Shown here: piece after piece, positions 1 to 5,319 of the stretch
Layout: every line of letters starts with the position of its first letter
Numbering within the stretch: the stretch's first letter is position 1
Origin: Candidatus Nanohaloarchaea archaeon
GTDB lineage: Archaea; EX4484-52; GLR71
Length of the DNA: 5,319 bases
Reading direction: 5' to 3'
Assembly: GCA_030636885.1 (NCBI GenBank)
Contig: DAOVVY010000064.1
Location: 1 to 5,319, forward strand
The notes under the pieces: generated by a model
What the model saw: the letters and a program-made list of their open reading frames with translations, nothing else
Told to the model about the DNA's origin: nothing
The model's database searches: none
Made by a program: the position numbers and the translations under genes

Positions 1-1
1 A

Positions 2-1168
2 TATTATGAGTATGATGCAGGAAATGGTTATGGTGCATATGGTACTATAAACTCAACAAGACTTAAAGATAGTATTTCGGACGTTGATAATCATATCAGA
101 CTTATAATTAAGAATGGTGAATATAATTCGCACGTACATCCCGGTATGTACCTTAAGATACAATATCAGTCAGATTTGCTTTATGAACCAATTAAAAAGA
201 AATTTTATTTAGATAATATGATAGGTAATTCGGCAGCATGGCAGGTGCAGGCATTCCATATACCCAAAGATGCAAATATAACTAATGCAACTTTGCATGT
301 TGAAGGTCATCATGTGGACAAGAAGGTCAGTATATGGATAAATGATGATGAAATATATAGTGATGTGGGTCCTACAGCCAATCCCAATCTTAATTTTACT
401 TTTTTGGATATAATTAGTAGTATGCATATGACGACCACAGGTGGGAGTTATTATAGTACCGGTGAGACTAATACCTTATCTGTATATCTAGATATGAATC
501 CTTTGGGAAGTCTGCCCGTTACAGGTGGTGTGGGTGAATGTGAAATATCAAATGAATCTTATATTGAGCTTGAATATACAATTCCCGGAGGTATACTTAA
601 GTATGGTATGATTGAAGTTACTGGTGTGGAAGAATTTAATAATGGCGGTCCAGAACTAATTAAAAAAGCAAATTTTACTTTACCTGACCGTGAGATCACA
701 AAAGCATTCATCCATCTTGCACAATATTATAGCTGGATGGTTGCAATCACGGTGTGGAATGAGGATGAGAGCGAACCATCATGGCAAGGTAATGTGTGGG
801 ATGATTATCAAATATTTATGTCACCTACAGGTCGGGCAGTACCGACAGATATCTATGTACCTCTTGACAGATTGAATAAAGGTGAAGTAAATTGGATAAA
901 GGTACGAGATGGTTTTTTAGGTGGGAGTAGCGACAATAAGATACTTCCTGAGTCGACCTTTGAGTTTAGTATACTTGTGCCTTCAATGGTGAGTTATGGC
1001 GGGAATTTTCCGACTGAAGAAGATGCCGTAGCTGATGCCAATTCACGACTGGATGGTATATTGGGCGAATATGCTGAGGCGACAGCTATTGAGAATGAAG
1101 CGATATCAATGTCTCAGGTTCCTTGGATGTGGGGTCCTGCATACCTTACTTTAGAAATGTGGAAATAG
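2..1168 (+). CDS. Secreted surface protein with tandem ~140-residue beta-rich repeats (5' truncated by window)
   Basis: The frame is open from the first complete codon (position 2) to the TAG at 1166-1168, so the gene starts left of the window and 388 residues are visible. The ATG at 146 is internal: the 48 residues before it continue the same repeat pattern. I do not recognise a named family. The sequence is rich in alternating hydrophobic/polar strands and aromatic residues, with one Cys and no membrane helix in the visible part. Two repeat units align at an offset of 139-140 residues (see repeat entry), and a third ends at the left edge. Six N-X-S/T sequons (visible residues 17, 92, 95, 131, 184, 224) suit an N-glycosylated extracellular archaeal protein. 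The C-terminus has an Ala/Glu-rich, probably helical stretch (about residues 337-370), then an aromatic end, VPWMWGPAYLTLEMWK. The next gene follows after 11 bp, suggesting an operon. An adhesin, pilus-associated or S-layer-associated role is inference only. Confidence 0.85.
   Translation, partial: YYEYDAGNGYGAYGTINSTRLKDSISDVDNHIRLIIKNGEYNSHVHPGMYLKIQYQSDLLYEPIKKKFYLDNMIGNSAAWQVQAFHIPKDANITNATLHVEGHHVDKKVSIWINDDEIYSDVGPTANPNLNFTFLDIISSMHMTTTGGSYYSTGETNTLSVYLDMNPLGSLPVTGGVGECEISNESYIELEYTIPGGILKYGMIEVTGVEEFNNGGPELIKKANFTLPDREITKAFIHLAQYYSWMVAITVWNEDESEPSWQGNVWDDYQIFMSPTGRAVPTDIYVPLDRLNKGEVNWIKVRDGFLGGSSDNKILPESTFEFSILVPSMVSYGGNFPTEEDAVADANSRLDGILGEYAEATAIENEAISMSQVPWMWGPAYLTLEMWK
80..982 (+). 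repeat. Protein-level tandem repeat (about 140 residues per unit) within the surface protein
   Basis: Unit A (about 251-586) and unit B (about 671-982) share ordered blocks. AFHIPKDANITNATLHV in A matches NFTLPDREITKAFIHL in B. Then SIWINDDE matches ITVWNEDE, TGETNTLSV matches KGEVNWIKV, and SYIELEYTIP matches STFEFSILVP. The first three blocks keep an offset of 139-140 residues; the last is at 132 because of a shorter loop. The last two blocks also appear before unit A as VDNHIRLII (83-109) and GMYLKIQYQ (143-169), so a further unit is cut by the left edge. Alternating strand residues suggest a beta-sandwich or jelly-roll fold; that fold is inferred from pattern, not recognised homology. The repeat is ancient: identity is modest and not visible at DNA level. 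Confidence 0.7.
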
Positions 1169-1179
1169 GATTGAATACT

Positions 1180-2466
1180 ATGGTTGATATGTTTACTGCA
1201 CGACGAAAAGGATTTGTATATTCACTGTTTTCAGTTCTTGTAATTGTTACAATATTTAGCATTATGTCTATCAATTCAAACAATGATATGAATCACGACC
1301 TTAAGATAAACATTGATGAAAAATTGCGTACTGACGAACTTTTTTATTTTAAGGAGGGAGCAAAACAGGATTTTGAACGTAGTTCTTATATATCGGGTAA
1401 AAGGGCAGTTATTGCTTTAGTTGATGAAGTATTGCGCGATGGAAATTATACTTTAGGATATGCAGACGAAGTTATTGAATCCCTTGCTGAGAGCGGTACT
1501 TACGGTAATGTTACAGCAACAATTATGGCTAATTCTACAATCATTGACTGGTCTGAAAGTATCTTATATCTTGGACAGTTGCACAGAATTTCGGTATCAA
1601 TTGAGGTCATCAATACAACTGTAGGATTTGTTGATGCATTTTCTTTGAAGCTTTCAAATGATGTTAATGTATCTGTGACTGGCGAAATCTTTGGGATACA
1701 GTTCAATGATTCTGTCACCTCTGAAAATAAAATTGATATAGGTGCTGTTGAAGACCCACTCATATCTATTGAAAGCTACGGGTATCTCCGACAGATTATA
1801 AATAGTTGTGATAGTGCCCTTTATCCTTATCATGCGCAAATGATTTCGGATACTGGTGTCTTTGAGTATTCGGGACTTGGTAACTGGACAAGCGGAAGAT
1901 TAAGTTTTGATATAAATGATGCTGATCCCTCCCTTAAAATTCTTGTTGTGTCTGACATCCCTTCAGAACCCAATAATGCTGATGACTTTTTAGGTGTGGT
2001 AAGTGAGAATGTGTCTGATGATTCAACAGGTATTGATAATTATATCTTTGGTGCGAGTTCTGTTGTCTCTAATTTATCTGGGCTTTCAGTTGAACCTATT
2101 GTGGTGATGACTGATGATGCGGTGTGGTCAAATTATATATATGATGAGATTAATAGTTCCTGTTATTTTCTTGATTCTTTGGGTCCCTCTTTTTTGGATA
2201 GGCTTGAAGGTAATCTTGAGACTACTTCACGGTATAATATTACAAATGAAACTATAGGTATTGCATCATTTATAACTGTCACAGAACTACCTGAAGAGCT
2301 CCAGAATGCTTATTCCTCTGTTGACTTTAAGTATTTTAGTGAGGTCCAAGGAAAGAAGATAAAAGGTGTGACAGAAAGTGAGATGGGTACAGAACTTGTA
2401 TTGGGATTTCTTTTAGATGATGACCATATATCTTTGTGGGGACTTTCGGGGTTAGATTATGATTAA
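1180..2466 (+). CDS. Pilin-like, membrane-anchored and heavily glycosylatable surface protein
   Basis: 428 residues from the ATG at 1180, preferred because AGGA at 1167-1170 lies 9 nt upstream and it gives a normal signal-like N-terminus. The in-frame ATG at 1123 would overlap the upstream gene by 46 bp, and the ATG at 1189 is a weaker alternative. Residues 1-11 end in ARRKG. A hydrophobic helix follows at 12-31 (FVYSLFSVLVIVTIFSIMSI), with no Ala-X-Ala cleavage site. This resembles archaeal class III signals cut by a prepilin peptidase just before the hydrophobic segment, or an uncleaved anchor. The next part is charged and probably helical, with ERSSYISGKRA at 66-76, a motif I associate with archaeal pilin-like secreted proteins (from memory, not a search). 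The rest is beta-rich and acidic. Twelve N-X-S/T sequons (89, 110, 118, 145, 163, 176, 235, 277, 298, 325, 353, 356) and only two Cys (210, 328) point to an extracellular domain. Probably cotranscribed with the preceding gene; function unknown. Confidence 0.85.
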   Translation: MVDMFTARRKGFVYSLFSVLVIVTIFSIMSINSNNDMNHDLKINIDEKLRTDELFYFKEGAKQDFERSSYISGKRAVIALVDEVLRDGNYTLGYADEVIESLAESGTYGNVTATIMANSTIIDWSESILYLGQLHRISVSIEVINTTVGFVDAFSLKLSNDVNVSVTGEIFGIQFNDSVTSENKIDIGAVEDPLISIESYGYLRQIINSCDSALYPYHAQMISDTGVFEYSGLGNWTSGRLSFDINDADPSLKILVVSDIPSEPNNADDFLGVVSENVSDDSTGIDNYIFGASSVVSNLSGLSVEPIVVMTDDAVWSNYIYDEINSSCYFLDSLGPSFLDRLEGNLETTSRYNITNETIGIASFITVTELPEELQNAYSSVDFKYFSEVQGKKIKGVTESEMGTELVLGFLLDDDHISLWGLSGLDYD

Positions 2467-2473
2467 GATTATT

Positions 2474-2489
2474 ATTTTTGTTCAAAAAT
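2474..2489. terminator. Palindromic oligo-T terminator between converging genes
   Basis: ATTTTTG (2474-2480), two T residues, then CAAAAAT (2483-2489): a perfect 7-bp inverted repeat. Because it is a palindrome, each strand reads a run of five T. It lies 7 nt after the stop of the + strand surface gene and touches the stop codon of the - strand regulator. Archaeal RNA polymerase terminates on oligo-T runs, so this short element could end transcription from both sides. The hairpin itself is AT-rich and weak, so the T runs are probably what matters. Confidence 0.55.
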
Positions 2490-2842
2490 TACAATAATTC
2501 AACATTATTTATCAAGACTTCATGGAATGAATCAATTGTATCTTTGATGCGCACTTTTATCTCATTTTTATCCATGGCTGCATAAAAATATGAATATCCG
2601 CCCTTTGGTGCATTTTTCTGTCTTCTTATGACTAAGTTTTTTTCAACTAAAGTTGAAAGACTTCTCTGCACTGTTGTCCTGTCACGAGCAATCTTATCAG
2701 TTATCTCTTTTGTGCTATAAAACTTTTCTTTTTTTGATAATAGTAATTTTAAGATTATCAAATCTGTGGTGCTTAAGTTAAATGAACATTTCAGAATCTG
2801 GTCTGTCGAAAAAGTTTTGCAGGCAAATTGTATGTTGGTCAT
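2489..2842 (-). CDS. Winged helix-turn-helix transcriptional regulator (MarR/TrmB-like)
   Basis: 117 residues, ATG at 2842-2840, stop at 2491-2489. A helical lead (about 9-37, DQILKCSFNLSTTDLIILKL) precedes a winged helix. STKEITDKIA (about 43-52) is the first HTH helix and RDRTTVQRSLSTLVEKNLV (about 53-71) the recognition helix. IRRQKNAPKGGYSYFYAA (about 72-89) forms the beta wing. The DR(S/T)xVxRSLSTLxEKxLVxRR pattern with a GGY wing is typical of small archaeal MarR/TrmB-type regulators. The C-terminal helix (about 93-115) probably dimerises. There is no separate ligand domain. Two Cys (8, 19) flank the N-terminal helix and could be redox-sensitive, which is speculative. No Shine-Dalgarno is seen before the ATG; the TATA box is placed for a near-leaderless mRNA. 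It diverges from the RND pair, so repression or activation of that pair and autoregulation are the natural guess. Confidence 0.88.
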   Translation of the reverse strand: MTNIQFACKTFSTDQILKCSFNLSTTDLIILKLLLSKKEKFYSTKEITDKIARDRTTVQRSLSTLVEKNLVIRRQKNAPKGGYSYFYAAMDKNEIKVRIKDTIDSFHEVLINNVELL

Positions 2843-2866
2843 GTCTATTATTGTGTGTTCATAAGA

Positions 2867-2880
2867 TTATATATTTTTCT
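2867..2880 (-). promoter_or_regulatory. BRE + TATA box of the regulator gene
   Basis: Read on the - strand: AGAAAA (2880-2875) then ATATATAA (2874-2867). The first matches the archaeal BRE consensus RNWAAW at all six positions, and the second is a good TATA box. Its centre is about 28 nt upstream of the ATG at 2842. An archaeal start site about 24-27 nt downstream falls at about 2844-2847, leaving a leader of only a few nucleotides. This agrees with the absence of a Shine-Dalgarno there. Confidence 0.6.
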
Positions 2881-2927
2881 TAAAAATGGGACTATTGCAA
2901 TATTTAGGTGTTTAAATGCACTACTTC

Positions 2928-2942
2928 GTAAGGTTTATAATA
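2928..2942 (+). promoter_or_regulatory. Candidate promoter of the RND transporter genes
   Basis: TTTATAATA (2934-2942) is preceded by GTAAGG (2928-2933), a partial BRE match (4 of 6). The predicted start is near 2964, giving a leader of about 40 nt that includes the GAGGT before the ATG at 3005. A second TATA-like string, TTTTATAC (2952-2959), lacks a BRE but would give a leader of about 23 nt. Which is used cannot be told from sequence alone. Confidence 0.4.
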
Positions 2943-2997
2943 TTGTGTTGGTTTTATACAGTAGTGTGGATAAAGTACACAGTTGTTTGTTGTGGTT

Positions 2998-3002
2998 GAG
3001 GT
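2998..3002 (+). promoter_or_regulatory. Shine-Dalgarno deciding the start of the first RND gene
   Basis: GAGGT sits 2 nt before the ATG at 3005. The spacing is short, but it is the only good match near a plausible start. The frame is open back to an ATG at 2828, but that start would read through the whole divergent promoter region and overlap the regulator's coding region. The ATG at 3026 has no SD. The 3005 start puts TM1 at residues 21-41, normal for the family. Confidence 0.5.
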
Positions 3003-3004
3003 CT

Positions 3005-4291
3005 ATGAAAAATAATTATCAGAAAATGCTTAAAGGTCTGGCACATATCCAGACACGACATCCATATCTATCTTTAATTTTTATACTCATACTCACCACA
3101 ATATTTGTTGGTGGGATGCAGTATGTTGAGACGGTGGCATCACTTGAAAATATGCTCCCTACAGATACTGTAGAAATTGAGGCATTCAATGAATTAAGAG
3201 ATATTGGTCTGGGTCAAGATATAATTGCAATAATTATCCAGACTAACAAAGATAGTTCTGACGTCAAGGGTATTGTAGACATAACAGACTATGAAGTCTA
3301 CAGATATATTGTGCACTTAAATAGTATACTTGGATCTGAACAGGATGTGCTTGAGGTATATTCTATTGTTAGTATAGTCGGGACTGAAGATGACGGTGCG
3401 CCTTATAATGAACAGACTTATGATATGATAACTGATTCAGAACAGGCCAAACCTATGCTTTCACAGTTTATCAATACTGATTACACAAACACAATAATGT
3501 TGATTACAACTGATGTCGGTGCAGATGATAAACGTATGAAACTTTTGACTGACAAGGTCATGGATGATATCAATTCTGCAGGATACCCACCCGGAATCAG
3601 TATAGATGTAACAGGTATGCCTCGGATTCAACAAAAGCTTGGGCAGATGATTGCAACAGACCGAGTAAGTACTCAAAATATATCCACTCTTCTTGTTTTT
3701 GTAATAACTATGATTGTATTCGGTACTTTCACAAGTGCGATAGTCCCTATCCTTATTGTCACATTAACTGTCAATTGGCTTTATGGGACTATGGGTTATA
3801 CAGGCCTACCTATATCCACATTGGCTGGTGGTGTGGCTGCAATGGTTATAGGTATTGGTATTGATTATGCGTTACATCTTATGAACAAGTTCAAATATGA
3901 GAGACAACGTGGGATGACAATTGCTGAAGCTATTGAGGAAGCGGTGTCAGATACCGGTATGGCACTTACAGGGGCTGCAATTGCGACGATTCTTGCATTT
4001 ATGGCATTCTTGTTGGGAGACATGCCTGAGATGGGACGGTTTGGACTTTTAATGTCAATTGGTGTGGGTTATGCATTTATGTTTTCATTGTTCGGGTTGC
4101 CATCGCTTCTGATACTTGAAGAACGGACTATAGATTATCTTAAAAAACGGCTTAAGTTTGGGGTTGAAGGAGAATTTAGATTAGTTGAGGCGGGGGATAA
4201 ATGTCCTGTCGGTCATGTGAGTGTAAATCATCCCGAACTTGACGGGTGTAAAATTGCAGTCAGGAAAAAAAGCAGAGGTGATAAAAAATGA
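3005..4291 (+). CDS. RND-superfamily half-transporter, HAE3/MMPL-like, with TM4 Asp-Tyr
   Basis: 428 residues from the ATG at 3005. Topology by eye: TM1 about 21-41; a large extracytoplasmic loop 42-222, opening with NMLPTDTVEIEAFNELRD and closing with DVTGMPRIQQKLGQM; then five helices at about 226-240, 244-261, 270-292, 319-337 and 345-370. This is half of a classical 12-helix RND permease and fits the largely archaeal HAE3 group, where half-size members are known. TM4 contains GIGIDYALHLMNKF; D287-Y288 corresponds to the Asp-Tyr pair used for proton relay in MmpL-type pumps. The cytoplasmic tail (375-428) is basic and carries C400-x3-H404-x4-H409-x5-C415. The next gene overlaps by 4 bp and is a paralogue, so the two likely form one complex in the cytoplasmic membrane. 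The substrate is not deducible; hydrophobic compounds, lipids or protein translocation (SecDF-like) are possible. Confidence 0.9.
   Translation: MKNNYQKMLKGLAHIQTRHPYLSLIFILILTTIFVGGMQYVETVASLENMLPTDTVEIEAFNELRDIGLGQDIIAIIIQTNKDSSDVKGIVDITDYEVYRYIVHLNSILGSEQDVLEVYSIVSIVGTEDDGAPYNEQTYDMITDSEQAKPMLSQFINTDYTNTIMLITTDVGADDKRMKLLTDKVMDDINSAGYPPGISIDVTGMPRIQQKLGQMIATDRVSTQNISTLLVFVITMIVFGTFTSAIVPILIVTLTVNWLYGTMGYTGLPISTLAGGVAAMVIGIGIDYALHLMNKFKYERQRGMTIAEAIEEAVSDTGMALTGAAIATILAFMAFLLGDMPEMGRFGLLMSIGVGYAFMFSLFGLPSLLILEERTIDYLKKRLKFGVEGEFRLVEAGDKCPVGHVSVNHPELDGCKIAVRKKSRGDKK
4274..4282 (+). promoter_or_regulatory. Strong Shine-Dalgarno of the second RND gene
   Basis: AGAGGTGAT lies 5 nt before the ATG at 4288. 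It matches the archaeal 16S anti-Shine-Dalgarno complement (GGAGGTGATC) at eight consecutive positions. It lies inside the 3' end of the first RND gene, whose stop overlaps the start codon, so it supports reinitiation or independent efficient initiation. Confidence 0.75.
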
Positions 4292-5319
4292 ATCTTGAAA
4301 CTATTGGCGAAAATATTGCAGAAAGTCAAATTAAGAGACCTTTAATGTATATATTTATCAGTATTATACTTACAGTTATTCTTGCACCTGGTATATATTT
4401 CATGTTTATGCATATTGAACCCAGTATTGAAAAAGTGCTCCCGCAGGACACAAATGAGATTCAGTTGATGAATGATATGCGAAGCCAGTATGGAGCAGAC
4501 ATGCTATACATTGTACTTACAACAGATGGCGTACTGGGAGATGTCAGGTATCCTGATTCATTAGTATATATAGATCTTATCTCTGAGAAAATCAGATTGC
4601 GCGAACATGTAATTTCTGTTACAACAATTGCGGATTTTGCGCTTGAAAATAATGGTGGTAATCTGCCAATAAGTTACCTTGAGACAAAAACAATACTTGC
4701 TAAAGATCCACGAGTTATGTTTTATACAAGTACTGATCATTCAAAGACATTTATTCAAGTCAGGACCGATACAGGTGCTGAATCAACGATCGTAAGTGAT
4801 ACTATTGACGCAATTGAGGAGGATATAGCATCACTTGATGCACTAAATCCTGGGTATGATATTAAGATTACGGGATTTGGTGCAATCGATAGAGCAACTT
4901 ACAACATAATTATAAGTGATTTTATCAAGATTATGGTGTACAGTTTTGCACTAATGTCAACGTTTTTGTTCTTGTATTTCGGTAAGTCGGTCAAGAAGAC
5001 AATACTTACAATAACAGTCATTGTATTTGCGTTAATATGGACGCTGGGTCTTACGGGGTACCTGAACATTACAATTACTGTTGTCACCATGGTTGCAGCT
5101 GCGATGATAATGGCACTTGGTATATCATATGGAATCCATACAGTGCACAGGTATTCAGAATTGCGTGAGAATCTGAATGTTAAAGAGTCCATAGTTGAGA
5201 TGCAAAAAGAATTGCTCCGTGCTATGCTCGGTTCGTCACTTACTACAAGCGGTGGATTTATTGCACTGTTGTTCGGAGTCATGCCTGCTATGAAAAACCT
5301 GGGTATAATCCTCGCGATG
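4288..5319 (+). CDS. Second RND half-transporter, HAE3/MMPL-like, with TM4 Ser-Tyr (3' truncated by window)
   Basis: Open from the ATG at 4288 to the window end: 344 codons with no stop, so the gene continues to the right. The start is fixed by the strong SD and the ATGA overlap with the upstream gene. Topology: TM1 about 19-41; extracytoplasmic loop 42-210; TM2 212-231; TM3 236-257; TM4 261-285; TM5 312-331; TM6 beginning near 335 and cut. It is a paralogue of the first half: VLPQDTNEIQLMNDMR pairs with MLPTDTVEIEAFNELR, and KITGFGAIDRATYNIIISD with DVTGMPRIQQKLGQMIATD. TM4 reads ALGISYGIHTVHRY where the partner has GIGIDYALHLMNKF, so the relay Asp is Ser280 here, with no acidic residue elsewhere in the visible helices. 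It probably pairs with the first half as a non-relaying or regulatory half of one pump, much as SecD and SecF differ. Two separate homo-oligomers cannot be excluded. Confidence 0.9.
   Translation, partial: MNLETIGENIAESQIKRPLMYIFISIILTVILAPGIYFMFMHIEPSIEKVLPQDTNEIQLMNDMRSQYGADMLYIVLTTDGVLGDVRYPDSLVYIDLISEKIRLREHVISVTTIADFALENNGGNLPISYLETKTILAKDPRVMFYTSTDHSKTFIQVRTDTGAESTIVSDTIDAIEEDIASLDALNPGYDIKITGFGAIDRATYNIIISDFIKIMVYSFALMSTFLFLYFGKSVKKTILTITVIVFALIWTLGLTGYLNITITVVTMVAAAMIMALGISYGIHTVHRYSELRENLNVKESIVEMQKELLRAMLGSSLTTSGGFIALLFGVMPAMKNLGIILAM

Noticed and set aside
209..427. Small - strand frame, and a + strand frame at 690-875, within the repeat protein
   Set aside because: Both are out-of-frame shadows of a frame whose protein repeats prove it is the coding one.
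1123..1179. Upstream ATG at 1123 as start of the pilin-like gene
   Set aside because: It would overlap the preceding gene by 46 bp and add a polar lead with no SD; the ATG at 1180 has AGGA at good spacing and yields a normal signal-like N-terminus.
1500..1839. Two overlapping - strand open frames inside the pilin-like gene
   Set aside because: They have no recognisable motif or initiation signal and lie opposite a well-supported gene.
2965..2981. Inverted repeat TGTG-n9-CACA as regulator operator
   Set aside because: The arms are only 4 bp and do not extend inward or outward; expected by chance in this region.
2828..3004. N-terminal extension of the first RND protein from the ATG at 2828
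   Set aside because: It would overlap the divergent regulator's start and translate the promoter region; its residues show no family similarity, and TM1 is complete from 3005.
4288..4291. Frameshift or broken single full-length RND gene
   Set aside because: The first half ends with its own soluble tail and the second starts with its own SD, ATG and TM1, so this is two genuine half-size genes and not a broken 12-helix one.
4899..5282. 127-codon open frame on the - strand
   Set aside because: It is antisense to the second RND gene, whose frame is clearly coding (paralogy, membrane pattern, SD). The reverse frame is a shadow of codon composition.

Overview
The window looks like chromosomal DNA of an AT-rich archaeon, most likely a euryarchaeote (a methanogen or relative). 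This rests on several archaeal signs. There is a perfect BRE plus TATA-box promoter placed so that a regulator mRNA would be almost leaderless. One gene has a strong GAGGTGAT Shine-Dalgarno. One secreted protein has a class III (pilin-type) signal-like N-terminus and many N-glycosylation sequons. The transporters are half-size RND permeases of the largely archaeal HAE3 type. Genus cannot be settled by eye.

Layout. (1) Positions 2-2466, + strand: two cell-surface genes 11 bp apart, probably one operon. The first is cut by the left edge. Its visible part holds two full units, and the end of a third, of a tandem repeat of about 140 residues that looks like beta-sandwich domains. The second is a 428-residue pilin-like membrane-anchored protein with 12 N-X-S/T sequons. 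(2) Positions 2474-2489: a palindromic AT hairpin between converging genes, usable as an oligo-T terminator from both sides. (3) Positions 2489-2842, - strand: a small winged-helix regulator (MarR/TrmB-like), divergent from the transporter genes. (4) Positions 2843-3004: a 162-bp divergent promoter region. (5) Positions 3005-5319, + strand: two paralogous six-helix RND half-transporters overlapping by ATGA. The second runs off the right edge. No gene-free stretch exceeds 300 bp, and no RNA gene, mobile element or CRISPR array was seen.

How they may work together. The two half-permeases probably form one heteromeric RND pump or lipid/peptide exporter, with the divergent regulator controlling them. 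The most notable point is an asymmetry: the first half carries the Asp-Tyr pair in TM4 expected for proton relay, while the second has Ser-Tyr at the aligned position. The first half also has a cytoplasmic Cys/His tail that could bind metal. The surface operon is separated from this module by the converging terminator and may be functionally unrelated.
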